From assembly GCF_027307225.1 (NCBI RefSeq), contig NZ_DAHUXJ010000052.1:1-64000 (forward strand): a stretch of 64,000 nucleotides of DNA. Direction: 5' to 3'. The notes under the pieces were generated by a model. That model had not been told where the DNA came from and ran no database searches. It was given only the letters and a program-made list of their open reading frames with translations. The stretch comes from Bradyrhizobium sp. (GTDB taxonomy: Bacteria > Pseudomonadota > Alphaproteobacteria > Rhizobiales > Xanthobacteraceae). The position numbers were made by a program, and so were the translations under genes. Of the stretch, positions 13,898 to 23,419 are shown piece after piece (the stretch's first letter is position 1; every line of letters begins with the position of its first letter).

Positions 13898-14602
13898 ATG
13901 GGTCAGAAAATCAATCCGATCGGGCTGCGTCTCGGCATCAACCGGACCTGGGATTCGCGCTGGTTCGCCGGCAAGAACGAGTACGGCAAGCTCTTGCACG
14001 AAGACGTCAAGATCCGCGCCATCCTGCACAAGGAGCTCAAGCAGGCGGCGGTCGCCAAGATCGTGATCGAGCGGCCGCACAAGAAGTGCCGCGTGACGAT
14101 CCACTCGGCGCGTCCGGGCGTCGTGATCGGCAAGAAGGGCGCCGACATCGACAAGCTGCGCAAGAAGGTCGCCGACATCACCGCTTCCGACGTCGTCATC
14201 AACATCGTCGAAATCCGCAAGCCCGAACTCGATGCCACGCTGGTGGCCGAATCGATCGCGCAGCAGCTCGAGCGCCGCGTCGCGTTCCGCCGCGCCATGA
14301 AGCGCGCGGTGCAGTCGGCGATGCGTCTGGGCGCCGAAGGCATTCGCATCAACTGCTCGGGCCGTCTCGGCGGCGCCGAAATCGCCCGCATGGAGTGGTA
14401 CCGCGAAGGCCGCGTGCCGCTGCACACGCTGCGTGCCGATATCGACTACGGCGTTGCGACCGCGTTCACGACCTTCGGCACCTGCGGCGTCAAGGTCTGG
14501 ATCTTCAAGGGCGAGATCCTCGAGCACGATCCGATGGCCCAGGACAAGAAGATGGCCGAAGGCGAGAGCAGCCGGCCTCGCCGCGATAATGCTGCGGCCT
14601 AA
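13898..14602 (+). CDS. rpsC: 30S ribosomal protein uS3
   Basis: 234 residues. It has the KH domain signature [17 protein letters not shown] and the C-terminal S3 domain ([19 protein letters not shown]). It forms part of the mRNA entry channel. The charged C-terminal tail ends [10 protein letters not shown]. Confidence 0.98.
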   Translation: MGQKINPIGLRLGINRTWDSRWFAGKNEYGKLLHEDVKIRAILHKELKQAAVAKIVIERPHKKCRVTIHSARPGVVIGKKGADIDKLRKKVADITASDVVINIVEIRKPELDATLVAESIAQQLERRVAFRRAMKRAVQSAMRLGAEGIRINCSGRLGGAEIARMEWYREGRVPLHTLRADIDYGVATAFTTFGTCGVKVWIFKGEILEHDPMAQDKKMAEGESSRPRRDNAAA

Positions 14603-14633
14603 GAAGTTACAGAAGGTTTGAGGGCTTAACGCC

Positions 14634-15047
14634 ATGATGCAACCAAAGAAAACGAAGTTCCGGAAGGCGCATAAGGGCCGCATTCACGGCACTGCGACTT
14701 CAGGCGCGACGTTGTCGTTCGGCCAGTATGGCCTGAAGGCGATGGAGCCTGACCGCGTCACCGCGCGTCAGATCGAGGCGGCTCGCCGCGCGCTGACCCG
14801 CCACATGAAGCGCGCCGGCCGCGTCTGGATCCGCGTATTCCCGGACGTTCCGGTGTCGAAGAAGCCCGCCGAAGTGCGCATGGGCTCCGGCAAGGGTACG
14901 CCCGAATTGTGGGTCGCGAGGATCAAGCCCGGTCGCGTGATGTTCGAAATCGATGGCGTGCCGGTGCAGACGGCCAAGGAAGCGCTCGCGCTTGCCGCCG
15001 CCAAGCTGCCGATCAAGACGCGCTTCGTCGCGCGCATTGCGGAATAG
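14634..15047 (+). CDS. rplP: 50S ribosomal protein uL16
   Basis: 137 residues ([19 protein letters not shown]...). Contains [24 protein letters not shown] core sequence (here [20 protein letters not shown]), near the A-site tRNA elbow. The arginine usually hydroxylated in gammaproteobacteria cannot be judged by eye. Start at ATG 14634; a second Met follows at once. Confidence 0.98.
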   Translation: MMQPKKTKFRKAHKGRIHGTATSGATLSFGQYGLKAMEPDRVTARQIEAARRALTRHMKRAGRVWIRVFPDVPVSKKPAEVRMGSGKGTPELWVARIKPGRVMFEIDGVPVQTAKEALALAAAKLPIKTRFVARIAE

Positions 15048-15058
15048 GGAAGACGGCC

Positions 15059-15265
15059 ATGGCCCAGATGAAAATTGCCGATGTTCGCGCGATGAGCCCC
15101 GATCAGATGGATGACGCTGTCCTCAATCTGAAGAAGGAGCGCTTCAACCTGCGCTTCCAGCGCGCCACCGGGCAGCTGGAAAACACCTCGCGGCTGCGCG
15201 AAGCCCGCCGCGACATCGCCCGCATCAAGACAGTCGCCGCGCAAGCGCGCGCCAAGAAGAAGTAA
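15059..15265 (+). CDS. rpmC: 50S ribosomal protein uL29
   Basis: 68 residues forming two helices ([19 protein letters not shown]...[20 protein letters not shown]). The frame is open well upstream inside rplP, but ATG 15059 lies 12 bases past the rplP stop behind GGGAAGACGG and gives the family length. A downstream ATG at 15068 is the alternative. Confidence 0.96.
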   Translation: MAQMKIADVRAMSPDQMDDAVLNLKKERFNLRFQRATGQLENTSRLREARRDIARIKTVAAQARAKKK

Positions 15266-15276
15266 GGAACAGGCCA

Positions 15277-15525
15277 ATGCCGAAACGTCAGCTTCAGGGC
15301 GTGGTCGTTAGCGACAAGCAAGCAAAGACGGTGGTGGTGCGCGTCGATCGCCGCTTCACCCACCCGATCTACAAGAAGACGATCCGCCGTTCGAAGAACT
15401 ATCACGCGCACGACGAGAACAGCCAGTTCAAGCCGGGCGACACCGTGTGGATCGAGGAAAGCAAGCCGATCTCGAAATTGAAGCGCTGGACCGTGGTCCG
15501 GGGCGAACATCAGAAAACGGCCTGA
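15277..15525 (+). CDS. rpsQ: 30S ribosomal protein uS17
   Basis: 82 residues ([25 protein letters not shown]...). OB-fold primary 16S-binding protein. It is the last gene of the S10 group; a 94-bp spacer with a hairpin separates it from rplN. Confidence 0.98.
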   Translation: MPKRQLQGVVVSDKQAKTVVVRVDRRFTHPIYKKTIRRSKNYHAHDENSQFKPGDTVWIEESKPISKLKRWTVVRGEHQKTA

Positions 15526-15538
15526 GAGCTTTTCGCTT

Positions 15539-15560
15539 GGGCCTTTGGCCCGGCTTTTGG
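15539..15560 (+). other. Hairpin in the rpsQ-rplN spacer
   Basis: GGGCC-TTT-GGCCC followed by GGCTTTT lies 14 bases after rpsQ. Further on, the spacer holds the palindrome CGCTAGCTAGCG (15580-15591). The hairpin could be a weak attenuator at the S10/spc boundary or a neutral structure. No T run of terminator quality follows. Confidence 0.35.
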
Positions 15561-15619
15561 CCTTTCGGGAAATTTTTCAGCGCTAGCTAGCGCAAGCAGA
15601 AAGAGGACGAGGTGCATCA

Positions 15620-15988
15620 ATGATTCAGATGCAGACCAACCTCGACGTGGCCGACAATTCAGGCGCACGCCGTGTCATGTGTATCAAGGTGCTCGGAGGC
15701 TCCAAGCGCCGTTACGCCACCGTGGGCGACATCATTGTCGTGTCGATCAAGGAAGCGATTCCGCGCGGCAAGGTGAAGAAGGGCGACGTGATGAAGGCCG
15801 TGGTGGTGCGGGTCCGCAAGGACATCCGCCGTCCCGACGGTTCTATCATCCGCTTCGACCGCAACGCGGCCGTGCTGATCAACAACCAGGCCGAGCCGGT
15901 CGGCACCCGTATCTTCGGGCCGGTGCCGCGCGAACTGCGCGCCAAGAACCACATGAAGATCATCTCGCTTGCGCCGGAGGTGCTGTGA
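15620..15988 (+). CDS. rplN: 50S ribosomal protein uL14
   Basis: 122 residues, canonical ([27 protein letters not shown]...). Opens the spc cluster. The stop codon overlaps the rplX start by one base (TGATG at 15986-15990). It is the site bound by the silencing factor RsfS in other bacteria. Confidence 0.98.
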   Translation: MIQMQTNLDVADNSGARRVMCIKVLGGSKRRYATVGDIIVVSIKEAIPRGKVKKGDVMKAVVVRVRKDIRRPDGSIIRFDRNAAVLINNQAEPVGTRIFGPVPRELRAKNHMKIISLAPEVL

Positions 15989-16302
15989 TGGCCGCCAAGA
16001 TCCGCAAGGGTGACAAGGTTGTCGTGCTGTCGGGCCGCGACAAGGGCCGCACCGGCGAGGTGTTCGAGGTTCGACCCGACGCAAGCCAGGCGCTGGTGCG
16101 CGGCGTCAATCTCGTCAAGCGCCACCAGAAGCAGACCCAGAACCAGGAGGGCGGCATCATCTCGAAAGAGGCGCCGATCCACCTGTCCAACATTGCGATC
16201 GTCGGCAAGGATGGCAAGCCGACCCGCGTAGGTTTCAAGATTCAGAAAGATGGAACCAAGGTGCGCATCGCCAAGCGCTCGGGAGCAGAGATCGATGGCT
16301 GA
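15988..16302 (+). CDS. rplX: 50S ribosomal protein uL24
   Basis: 104 residues with the KOW motif ([22 protein letters not shown]). It initiates 50S assembly. The end overlaps rplE by 8 bases, which suggests coupled translation. Confidence 0.98.
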   Translation: MAAKIRKGDKVVVLSGRDKGRTGEVFEVRPDASQALVRGVNLVKRHQKQTQNQEGGIISKEAPIHLSNIAIVGKDGKPTRVGFKIQKDGTKVRIAKRSGAEIDG

Positions 16303-16855
16303 GACCGCATACATCCCGCGCCTGCGCGCGCAGTTCGACAAGGAAATCCGAGGCAAGCTGACCGAGCAGTTCGGCTATGCCAACTCGATGCAGGTGCCGC
16401 GGCTCGACAAGGTCGTGCTCAACATGGGCGTCGGCGAGGCAGTCAACGACCGCAAAAAGGCGGAAGTAGCTGCGGCCGACCTGTCGTTGATCGCCGGCCA
16501 GAAGGCGATCGTGACCTATTCGCGCATCGCGATTGCGACCTACAAGCTGCGCGAAAACCAGCCGATCGGCTGCAAGGTCACGCTGCGCAAGACGCGCATG
16601 TACGAGTTCATCGACCGCCTTGTGAACGTGGCGCTGCCCCGCGTGCGCGACTTCCGTGGCCTCAATCCGAAGAGCTTCGACGGCCGCGGCAACTATTCGC
16701 TTGGCATCAAGGAGCACATCATTTTCCCCGAGATCGACTTCGACAAGGTACAGGGGGAAGCGTGGGGCATGGACATCACGGTCTGCACCACCGCAAGGAC
16801 CGACGACGAAGCAAGGGCATTGTTGGCCGCATTCAATTTCCCGTTCCGGCAGTGA
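16295..16855 (+). CDS. rplE: 50S ribosomal protein uL5
   Basis: 186 residues from ATG 16295 ([20 protein letters not shown]). Contains [29 protein letters not shown], typical of the 5S-rRNA-binding protein. The upstream ATG at 16250 lies inside rplX and is rejected. Confidence 0.98.
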   Translation: MAETAYIPRLRAQFDKEIRGKLTEQFGYANSMQVPRLDKVVLNMGVGEAVNDRKKAEVAAADLSLIAGQKAIVTYSRIAIATYKLRENQPIGCKVTLRKTRMYEFIDRLVNVALPRVRDFRGLNPKSFDGRGNYSLGIKEHIIFPEIDFDKVQGEAWGMDITVCTTARTDDEARALLAAFNFPFRQ

Positions 16856-16901
16856 GACGCGGATAGACGCCTCTCAAACGCGGAACCAGAAGGAGCCAGT
16901 C

Positions 16902-17207
16902 ATGGCAAAGAAGAGTTCAATCGAGAAGAACAACCGGCGTAGGCGGATGGCGAAGAACGCCGCTCCCCAGCGCGCGAAGCTGAAGGCCATCATCGCCGAC
17001 AAGACCAAGCCGATGGAAGAGCGGTTTGCGGCGACGCTGAAGCTCGCCGAGATGCCGCGCAACTCGTCGCCGACCCGGATTCGCAACCGATGCGAGCTGA
17101 CCGGTCGCCCGCGCTCGAACTATCGCAAGAACAAACTTTCCCGCATCGCGCTCCGTGAACTCGGCTCCAAGGGCCTGATTCCCGGCCTCGTGAAGTCGAG
17201 CTGGTAA
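16902..17207 (+). CDS. rpsN: 30S ribosomal protein uS14
   Basis: 101 residues from ATG 16902, behind AGAAGGAGCC. This is the long, zinc-independent form: the end ([20 protein letters not shown]) lacks the paired CxxC motifs of the short zinc form. Confidence 0.98.
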   Translation: MAKKSSIEKNNRRRRMAKNAAPQRAKLKAIIADKTKPMEERFAATLKLAEMPRNSSPTRIRNRCELTGRPRSNYRKNKLSRIALRELGSKGLIPGLVKSSW

Positions 17208-17219
17208 GGAGGGTCGCGC

Positions 17220-17618
17220 ATGTCCACACACGATCCGATCAGCGATCTCATCACCCGCATCCGCAACGCGCAGATGCGTTCCAAGTCCAAGGTCTCGACC
17301 CCGGGCTCGAAGATGCGCGCCAACGTGCTCGAAGTGCTGAAGACGGAGGGCTACATCCGCGGCTACGCCAGCGTCGAGCACTCCTCGGGGCGCAACGAAC
17401 TCGAGATCGAACTGAAGTATTTCGACGGCGAGCCTGTGATCCGCGAGATCGAGCGGGTGTCAAAGCCAGGGCGTCGCGTTTACGCCTCGGTGAAGAACCT
17501 GCCGCGCGTCAATAACGGGCTCGGCATTTCGGTATTGTCGACGCCGAAGGGAATCATGGCTGACCACGACGCGCGTGACGCGAATGTGGGCGGCGAGGTT
17601 CTCTTTACGGTGTTCTAG
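17220..17618 (+). CDS. rpsH: 30S ribosomal protein uS8
   Basis: 132 residues ([19 protein letters not shown]...GEVLFTVF). A key 16S central-domain binder; in E. coli it represses the spc operon. Its TAG stop lies in the CTAG that begins a repeat element. Confidence 0.98.
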   Translation: MSTHDPISDLITRIRNAQMRSKSKVSTPGSKMRANVLEVLKTEGYIRGYASVEHSSGRNELEIELKYFDGEPVIREIERVSKPGRRVYASVKNLPRVNNGLGISVLSTPKGIMADHDARDANVGGEVLFTVF

Positions 17619-17727
17619 TGCGCCTTCCGCAAAAGTGGAGACCGTTTTGCGAGATGAATGCGCACGAACTTTAAAATTGACGCATTTTCTGCGGCGAACC
17701 GGTACCCACTTCGCCGGAAAATGCTAG
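17615..17727. repeat. Double-hairpin repeat between rpsH and rplF, bounded by CTAG
   Basis: CTAG occurs at both ends (17615-17618 and 17724-17727). The left half folds through GTGCGC...CGCAAAA / TTTTGCG...GCGCAC. The right half folds through GCATTTTC...CGGCGAA / TTCGCCGGAAAATGC. The right half matches a common rhizobial intergenic repeat as I recall it. The left terminus supplies the rpsH stop codon. Confidence 0.65.
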
Positions 17728-17740
17728 GTAGGAGAAGACG

Positions 17741-18274
17741 ATGTCACGTATCGGCAAAAGGCCTGTGACGATCCCGTCGGGCGTTACCGCGACCGTCGAG
17801 GGACAGACGGTGAAGATGAAGGGGCCGAAGGGTCAGCTTTCCTTCGTCGCGCACGACGACGTCGAGGTGAAGTTCGAGAACGGCCAGGTGAAGGTGGCGC
17901 CGCGCCACGATACCAACCGCGCCCAGGCGCTGTACGGTACGGCGCGCGCGCAGGTCGCCAACCTGGTTTTGGGCGTCACCAAGGGTTTCGAGAAGAAGCT
18001 CGAGATCAACGGCGTCGGCTATCGCGCCGCGTTGCAGGGCAAGAACCTTCAGCTCGCGCTCGGCTATAGCCACGACGTGGTCTATCCGATCCCGGAAGGC
18101 ATCTCGATCACTGTGGCGAAGCCGACCGAAATCACGATCACCGGCAACGACAGCCAGCGTGTCGGCCAGGTCGCCGCCGAGATTCGCTCCTACCGTCCGC
18201 CGGAGCCCTACAAGGGCAAGGGCGTGAAGTATGCCGATGAATTCATCTTCCGCAAGGAAGGCAAGAAGAAGTAA
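17741..18274 (+). CDS. rplF: 50S ribosomal protein uL6
   Basis: 177 residues ([22 protein letters not shown]...). Contains the C-terminal RNA-binding stretch [19 protein letters not shown]. Preceded by GGTAGGAGAAGACG, which lies directly after the repeat element, so the repeat has not damaged the ribosome-binding site. Confidence 0.98.
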   Translation: MSRIGKRPVTIPSGVTATVEGQTVKMKGPKGQLSFVAHDDVEVKFENGQVKVAPRHDTNRAQALYGTARAQVANLVLGVTKGFEKKLEINGVGYRAALQGKNLQLALGYSHDVVYPIPEGISITVAKPTEITITGNDSQRVGQVAAEIRSYRPPEPYKGKGVKYADEFIFRKEGKKK

Positions 18275-18285
18275 CGGAGCCGGTC

Positions 18286-18648
18286 ATGTCGAGAATGAAA
18301 GCTACGAATGCCCGGCGCAAGCAACGCGTGAGGCTTGCGTTGCGCCGTTCCGCCGGCGGCCGTCCGCGCCTGTCGGTGTTCCGCTCGTCGAAGCACATCT
18401 ATGCCCAGGTCATCGACGACCTGAAGGGCGAGACGCTGGCTTCGGCCTCGTCGCTGGAAAAGACGATGCGCGATGGCGGCAAGACGGGTGCAAACATCGA
18501 TGCGGCGAAAGCGGTCGGCAAGCTGCTTGCGGAGCGCGCCGTGAAGAACGGCGTCAAGGAAGTGGTGTTCGATCGTGGCAGCTATCTTTATCACGGCCGC
18601 GTCAAGGCGCTCGCGGATGCCGCGCGCGAAAGCGGATTGAGCTTCTAG
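18286..18648 (+). CDS. rplR: 50S ribosomal protein uL18
   Basis: 120 residues ([21 protein letters not shown]...[11 protein letters not shown]). 5S-rRNA-binding protein. The TAG stop at 18646-18648 is part of the CTAG that begins a long hairpin element, so the element sits exactly at the end of the reading frame. Confidence 0.98.
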   Translation: MSRMKATNARRKQRVRLALRRSAGGRPRLSVFRSSKHIYAQVIDDLKGETLASASSLEKTMRDGGKTGANIDAAKAVGKLLAERAVKNGVKEVVFDRGSYLYHGRVKALADAARESGLSF

Positions 18649-18720
18649 TGGTCCGATTCCAACATTCGCATCCCGTCTCAGCGGCCACATTTGCGAATGT
18701 TGGAATCAAAGGACCACTAG
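18645..18720. mobile_element. CTAG-bounded palindromic element at the rplR stop codon
   Basis: 76 bp from CTAG to CTAG. The outer arms are CTAGTGGTCC / GGACCACTAG. The inner arms are ATTCCAACATTCGCA / TGCGAATGTTGGAAT, with an uneven bulge (G against CAAA) between arm pairs. The TA-to-TA distance is 72 bp. Size and arm plan match the right-hand palindrome of the composites at 47.3 and 48.1 kb. It looks like a non-autonomous element inserted at CTAG; no transposase was seen. Confidence 0.6.
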
Positions 18721-18783
18721 GGAATTACGGTTTAACGGACACGAGGACAGGGGCTTCTCGCCTCTCAAGGATTGGAAAACACC

Positions 18784-19359
18784 ATGGCAGGTGAACGCGA
18801 ACGCGGCGGACGCGAACGGAGCAGGGATCGCGACGAGCGCGACAGCGAGTTCGTCGACAAGCTCGTCCACATCAACCGTGTGGCGAAGGTGGTAAAGGGC
18901 GGCAAGCGCTTCGGCTTTGCGGCGCTGGTCGTCATCGGCGACCAGAAGGGCCGGGCCGGGTTCGGTCACGGCAAGGCGCGCGAAGTGCCGGAAGCGATCC
19001 GAAAGGCTACCGACGCTGCCAAGCGCAACCTGACGCGCGTGGCGTTGCGCGAAGGCCGCACGCTGCATCACGATATCTTCGGCCGTCACGGCGCAGGGCG
19101 CGTCTACCTGCGCGCGGCGCCGGCCGGTACCGGCATCATTGCCGGCGGCCCGATGCGCGCCGTGTTCGAGACGCTCGGCGTCCAGGACGTGGTCGCCAAG
19201 TCGATCGGCTCGTCGAATCCCTACAACATGGTTCGCGCGACCTTTAACGCGCTGAAGCATCAGGATTCGCCGCGTTCGGTTGCGGCGCGCCGCAACATCA
19301 AGGTGTCGACGCTGCAGTCGCGCCGGGTCGGCGGCGACGCCGAAGTGGTTGCTGAATAA
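18784..19359 (+). CDS. rpsE: 30S ribosomal protein uS5
   Basis: 191 residues from ATG 18784. It has a charged N-terminal extension ([20 protein letters not shown]) typical of alphaproteobacteria, then the dsRNA-binding-like core ([20 protein letters not shown]). The in-frame ATG at 18772 is possible but poorly placed. It lies just downstream of the hairpin element that splits it from rplR. Confidence 0.97.
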   Translation: MAGERERGGRERSRDRDERDSEFVDKLVHINRVAKVVKGGKRFGFAALVVIGDQKGRAGFGHGKAREVPEAIRKATDAAKRNLTRVALREGRTLHHDIFGRHGAGRVYLRAAPAGTGIIAGGPMRAVFETLGVQDVVAKSIGSSNPYNMVRATFNALKHQDSPRSVAARRNIKVSTLQSRRVGGDAEVVAE

Positions 19360-19395
19360 TCAAGCCGCGCTTTCGCGCGTTACGGAGTTACGACG

Positions 19396-19587
19396 ATGGC
19401 CAAGGCCGCAAAGATGATCAAGGTCGAGCAGACCGGCAGCCCGATACGCCGCCACCATTCGCAGCGTTCGACGCTGATCGGACTGAAGCTCAACAAGATC
19501 GGCCGTGTTGCCGAATTGAGCGATACGCCGGAAATTCGCGGCATGATCGCCAAGGTTCAGCATCTCGTCCGCGTCGTCGGGAAGTAA
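19396..19587 (+). CDS. rpmD: 50S ribosomal protein uL30
   Basis: 63 residues ([20 protein letters not shown]...[10 protein letters not shown]). Normal length and start, with ACGGAGTTACGACG upstream. Confidence 0.97.
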   Translation: MAKAAKMIKVEQTGSPIRRHHSQRSTLIGLKLNKIGRVAELSDTPEIRGMIAKVQHLVRVVGK

Positions 19588-19592
19588 GATAG

Positions 19593-19641
19593 GAGCATGA
19601 TCCCGAAAAGTGGTTTCCGGTTTTCGGTCGAGATCATGCTC
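19593..19641. repeat. Palindromic repeat between rpmD and rplO
   Basis: Outer arms GAGCATGATC / GATCATGCTC and inner arms CCGAAAA / TTTTCGG around a GTGGTTTCCGG loop. It resembles the very common rhizobial GATCATGCTC-type intergenic repeat, as I recall it. Confidence 0.7.
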
Positions 19642-19661
19642 AAAAGATAAGGAATCGAACG

Positions 19662-20150
19662 ATGAAGCTCAGCGATATCGCGGACAACGCCGGCTCGCGC
19701 AAAAAGCGGATGCGCGTCGGCCGGGGCATTGGCTCGGGCAAGGGCAAGACCTCCGGCCGTGGCGGCAAAGGCCAGACGGCGCGCTCGGGCGTGCGCATCA
19801 AGGGCTTCGAGGGCGGCCAGATGCCGTTGCATCGGCGTTTGCCGAAGCGCGGCTTCACCAACATCTTCGCCCTCGAATTCGTCGAGATCAATCTCGACCG
19901 GATCCAGCAGGCGATCGACGCCAAGAAGCTCGATGCCAAGGATACGGTGACGGCAGAGACGCTGGTGAAGGCCGGCGTGTTGCGACGCTCCCGTGACGGC
20001 GTGCGGCTGCTCGGCCGCGGCGAGATCAAGGCCAAGCTGAATATCGAGGTCCATGGCGCTTCCAGATCCGCGGTCGCAGCCGTCGAGAAGGCGGGCGGCT
20101 CGGTCAAGATCCTGGCGCCGGCGGAGAAGGACGAAGGCAAGGCGGCGTAA
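19662..20150 (+). CDS. rplO: 50S ribosomal protein uL15
   Basis: 162 residues. The Gly/Lys-rich N-terminus ([19 protein letters not shown]) is typical of uL15. It lies between rpmD and secY as in most bacteria. Confidence 0.98.
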   Translation: MKLSDIADNAGSRKKRMRVGRGIGSGKGKTSGRGGKGQTARSGVRIKGFEGGQMPLHRRLPKRGFTNIFALEFVEINLDRIQQAIDAKKLDAKDTVTAETLVKAGVLRRSRDGVRLLGRGEIKAKLNIEVHGASRSAVAAVEKAGGSVKILAPAEKDEGKAA

Positions 20151-20288
20151 CTTCTACGTCATCGCTTGCGCCGGCGCGGGCAAAATGCCGGGCAAACGAT
20201 GGACTTATCGCCGTCGAGCACCAAATAATGCATCGCGACAGCGCCTTGCCGGAGCAGGGCGGGGGGCGCGGCGGGAGAGAAGCTCAAG

Positions 20289-21620
20289 ATGCCCTCAGCA
20301 GCAGAACAATTAGCGGCCAATATCAATTTCGGCGCCTTCGCCAAGGCCGATGAGCTGAAGAAGCGCATCTGGTTTACCCTCGGCGCGCTGCTTGTCTACC
20401 GGCTCGGCACCTACATCCCGCTGCCCGGCATCGATCCCCAGATCTGGGAGCAGGTGTTCAACTCGCAGGCCGGCGGCATTCTCGGCATGTTCAACATGTT
20501 CGCCGGCGGCGGCATCCACCGCATGGCGATCTTTGCGTTGAACATCATGCCCTATATCTCGGCCTCGATCATTATTCAGCTCCTGACCACGGTCTCGCCA
20601 CAGCTGGAAGCGCTGAAGAAGGAAGGCGAAGCGGGCCGCAAGGTCATAAACCAGTACACGCGTTACCTCACCGTTGTCCTGGCTATCTTCCAGTCTTATG
20701 GCATCGCGGTAGGCCTTGAAGGCGCCAGCAACGTCGTCGTCGATCCCGGCCTGTTTTTCCGTATCTCGACCGCGATCACCCTGACCGGCGGCACCATGTT
20801 CCTGATGTGGCTGGGCGAGCAGGTCACATCGCGGGGCATCGGCAACGGCGTTTCGCTGATCATCATGTCGGGCATCGTGGCGCAGCTGCCTTCGGCGCTC
20901 TACAACATGCTGGAACTCGGCCGCACTGGCGGCATGTCGACCGGCGTGATCCTGCTCGTGATCGTCATGGCCGTCGTCGTGATCGCCTTTATCGTGTTCA
21001 TGGAGCGCGCGCAGCGGCGGCTCCTGATCCAGTATCCGAAGCGTCAGGTCGGTAACAAGATGTTCGAGGGCCAGTCCTCACATCTGCCGCTCAAGTTGAA
21101 CACCTCGGGCGTGATCCCGCCGATCTTTGCGTCTTCGCTGTTGCTCCTTCCGACCACGGTTGCCAACTTCAATGCCGGCCACGGTCCGCAATGGCTGCAA
21201 TGGATCACGACCGAGCTCGGCCATGGGCGGCCGCTGTTTCTGATCCTCTACCTGGCGTTGATCGTGTTCTTCGCCTTCTTCTATACGGCGATCGTGTTCA
21301 ACCCGACCGAGACTGCCGACAACCTCAAGAAGCACGGCGGATTCATTCCGGGCATCCGGCCGGGCGAGCGTACCGCCGAATATATCGACTATGTGCTGTC
21401 GCGAATTACGGTCCTGGGCGCGATCTACCTCGCGGTGGTGTGCCTCATTCCGGAAATCCTGATTTCCTATGCGGCTGTGCCGTTCTACTTCGGCGGAACC
21501 TCGCTGCTGATCGTCGTCAGCGTGACGATGGATACGGTGGCGCAGGTGCAGGGCTATCTGCTCGCCCATCAATATGAGGGGCTGATCCGGAAGTCGAAGC
21601 TGCGCGGCCGACGCCGCTAA
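20289..21620 (+). CDS. secY: Preprotein translocase channel subunit SecY
   Basis: 443 residues with about ten hydrophobic segments. Family sequences include IMPYISASIIIQLLT, GNGVSLIIMSGI and the C-terminal cytoplasmic YEGLIRKSKLRGRRR. It forms the SecYEG channel in the inner membrane. The start follows GGGAGAGAAGCTCAAG. A 265-bp spacer precedes adk. Confidence 0.98.
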   Translation: MPSAAEQLAANINFGAFAKADELKKRIWFTLGALLVYRLGTYIPLPGIDPQIWEQVFNSQAGGILGMFNMFAGGGIHRMAIFALNIMPYISASIIIQLLTTVSPQLEALKKEGEAGRKVINQYTRYLTVVLAIFQSYGIAVGLEGASNVVVDPGLFFRISTAITLTGGTMFLMWLGEQVTSRGIGNGVSLIIMSGIVAQLPSALYNMLELGRTGGMSTGVILLVIVMAVVVIAFIVFMERAQRRLLIQYPKRQVGNKMFEGQSSHLPLKLNTSGVIPPIFASSLLLLPTTVANFNAGHGPQWLQWITTELGHGRPLFLILYLALIVFFAFFYTAIVFNPTETADNLKKHGGFIPGIRPGERTAEYIDYVLSRITVLGAIYLAVVCLIPEILISYAAVPFYFGGTSLLIVVSVTMDTVAQVQGYLLAHQYEGLIRKSKLRGRRR

Positions 21621-21885
21621 CGCTCGACCCCCGCCATTTTGCGCTGTGTCGTATTAGCTACGCGGCAAGCACGGATTGATTTTGAGCAACGCGTGTGCGG
21701 TGATCCGCCTATTGAAATCCCGATCCGGCCCTCGAGGCGCCGGATAAGCACAAAGTAGATATCGATCTTCCTTCGCGGCCAGCGCCGAAGGCGTTGACGC
21801 GGAGGTCATGCCGAAACAAAAATCGAGAACAACGCGCCGGCGATATTGTCGGGATTCTTCGCGTTCCGGGGGGGCGAAACGAGAA

Positions 21886-22731
21886 ATGAGACTGATTCTT
21901 CTTGGCCCGCCGGGCTCGGGCAAGGGTACCCAGGCCCAGCGGTTGATCCACCGCTATGGCATCGTCCAGCTTTCCACCGGTGAGATGTTGCGCGCTGCCG
22001 TCGCAGCACAAACGCCTGTCGGCCTGAAGGCCAAGGACATCATGGCCGCCGGCGGTCTTGTGCCGGATGAGGTCGTCATCGGCATCATTTCCGACCGTCT
22101 GGATCAGGGGGATGCGGCAAAGGGTTTTATCCTCGATGGCTTTCCGCGCACCGTGCCGCAGGCAGAAGCGCTGGATGTGCTGTTGAAGAAGAAGCATCTC
22201 AAGCTCGATGCCGTCATCGAGCTGCGCGTCAATGAGAGCGCGCTTCTGGAGCGGGTCGAAAGGCGCGCGGCCGAGATGCGTACCCGGGGCGAGGAGGTTC
22301 GGGTCGACGATACCGCGGAGGTCCTGATCAAGCGGCTGGCCAGCTACCGCTCAATGACCGAGCCCTTGATTCACTATTATTCCGAGCGGCGCAAACTCCT
22401 CACCGTCGATGGCATGATGACGATCGAGCATGTCACCCATGAAATTGGCCGCATCCTGGCGGCTATCGGGGCGATCGAGCCCAAAACGCCCAAAAGGGCG
22501 GCTAAGCCGGCGGCACGGGCCGCCAGATGGAAAGCCCCGAAATCGGCCAAAAAGGCCTCTGGAGGGGCCAGAAAGGCCGCCAAATCGCCTTCTGGACGGC
22601 CAAAGAAGGCCACCGCTGGGAAGGCGGCCAAAAAGTCCCTCCGCAAGGCGGGTTCCGCTTCTGCCAGGCGGCCGGCCAAGGGCTCTCGGAACGCCGCTAA
22701 AAAGGCAGCGAAAAAGGCCAAGAAAAGGTGA
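21886..22731 (+). CDS. adk: Adenylate kinase with a basic, histone-H1-like C-terminal tail
   Basis: 281 residues from ATG 21886. Residues 1-196 are a complete short-LID adenylate kinase: P-loop GPPGSGKGT at 7-15, [17 protein letters not shown] near 84-89, and a [18 protein letters not shown] segment in place of the long zinc or Cys LID. It interconverts ATP + AMP and 2 ADP. Residues 199-281 form a low-complexity Lys/Ala/Arg/Pro tail, such as [12 protein letters not shown] and [11 protein letters not shown], resembling histone H1 or the AlgP/H1-like bacterial proteins. The tail is far outside normal Adk length and may bind nucleic acid or ribosomes; that is inference. An in-frame ATG at 21808 is too far upstream to be likely. 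Confidence 0.93.
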   Translation: MRLILLGPPGSGKGTQAQRLIHRYGIVQLSTGEMLRAAVAAQTPVGLKAKDIMAAGGLVPDEVVIGIISDRLDQGDAAKGFILDGFPRTVPQAEALDVLLKKKHLKLDAVIELRVNESALLERVERRAAEMRTRGEEVRVDDTAEVLIKRLASYRSMTEPLIHYYSERRKLLTVDGMMTIEHVTHEIGRILAAIGAIEPKTPKRAAKPAARAARWKAPKSAKKASGGARKAAKSPSGRPKKATAGKAAKKSLRKAGSASARRPAKGSRNAAKKAAKKAKKR

Positions 22732-22749
22732 GCTAAGGCTTGGGAGCGG

Positions 22750-22779
22750 TTGACGAAACCTGTTTCCATCCTTTAATAA
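22750..22779 (+). promoter_or_regulatory. Candidate promoter upstream of rpsM
   Basis: TTGACG (22750-22755) and TAATAA (22774-22779) are 18 bases apart in the 200-bp adk-rpsM spacer. It would give the alpha operon its own promoter in addition to read-through from spc. Sequence inference only. Confidence 0.5.
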
Positions 22780-22932
22780 GCCTCCCATCCAAGTCGGATA
22801 GTCTTAAGCGATGCCGGGCCCCGGATCATTGAGGGGAGGGCGTCGTGTTCGCGTTTGTGAACACCTGCCCGAGATACAAGGACAAATGGCCGTTTTCCCG
22901 GTGATGAGGAAACGGCGACAGGAGAGAAGTTC

Positions 22933-23301
22933 GTGGCCCGTATTGCCGGTGTGAATATCCCGACCAACAAGCGCGTGCTGATTGCGCTCCAATACATCCA
23001 TGGCATCGGTCAGAAGAACGCGGCTGACATCATCGAGAAGGTCAAGATTCCCGTTGATCGTCGTGTCAGTCAGCTGTCCGACCAGGAAGTGCTGCAAATC
23101 CGCGAAGTGATCGACCGCGACTATATGGTCGAGGGCGATCTTCGTCGCGAAGTCGGCATGAACATCAAGCGTCTGATGGACCTCGGCTGCTATCGCGGCT
23201 TGCGCCATCGACGCGGACTGCCGGTGCGTGGTCAGCGCACGCATACCAATGCGCGCACGCGCAAGGGTCCGGCCAAGTCGATCGCCGGCAAGAAGAAGTG
23301 A
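22933..23301 (+). CDS. rpsM: 30S ribosomal protein uS13
   Basis: 122 residues starting at GTG 22933 behind AGGAGAGAAGTTC. Family text: [20 protein letters not shown] and [19 protein letters not shown]. It contacts the P-site tRNA and the inter-subunit bridge. First gene of the alpha cluster. Confidence 0.98.
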   Translation: MARIAGVNIPTNKRVLIALQYIHGIGQKNAADIIEKVKIPVDRRVSQLSDQEVLQIREVIDRDYMVEGDLRREVGMNIKRLMDLGCYRGLRHRRGLPVRGQRTHTNARTRKGPAKSIAGKKK

Positions 23302-23306
23302 GATAA

Positions 23307-23363
23307 GCGAATAGCGAATAGGGAGTTGCGAATAGTTTTCTATTCGCCATTCGCCACTCGCTG
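23307..23363. repeat. GCGAATAGGG-type palindromic repeat between rpsM and rpsK
   Basis: GCGAATAGCGAATAGGGAGT on the left and TATTCGCCATTCGCCACTCG on the right, an imperfect palindrome. Same family as the copy between tuf and rpsJ (10271-10330). Confidence 0.7.
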
Positions 23364-23419
23364 ACAGGTGTAGCCGCTGGCATTACGGCGGCGTTGAGAT
23401 CGCAAAGAAAGGTTCTTAA

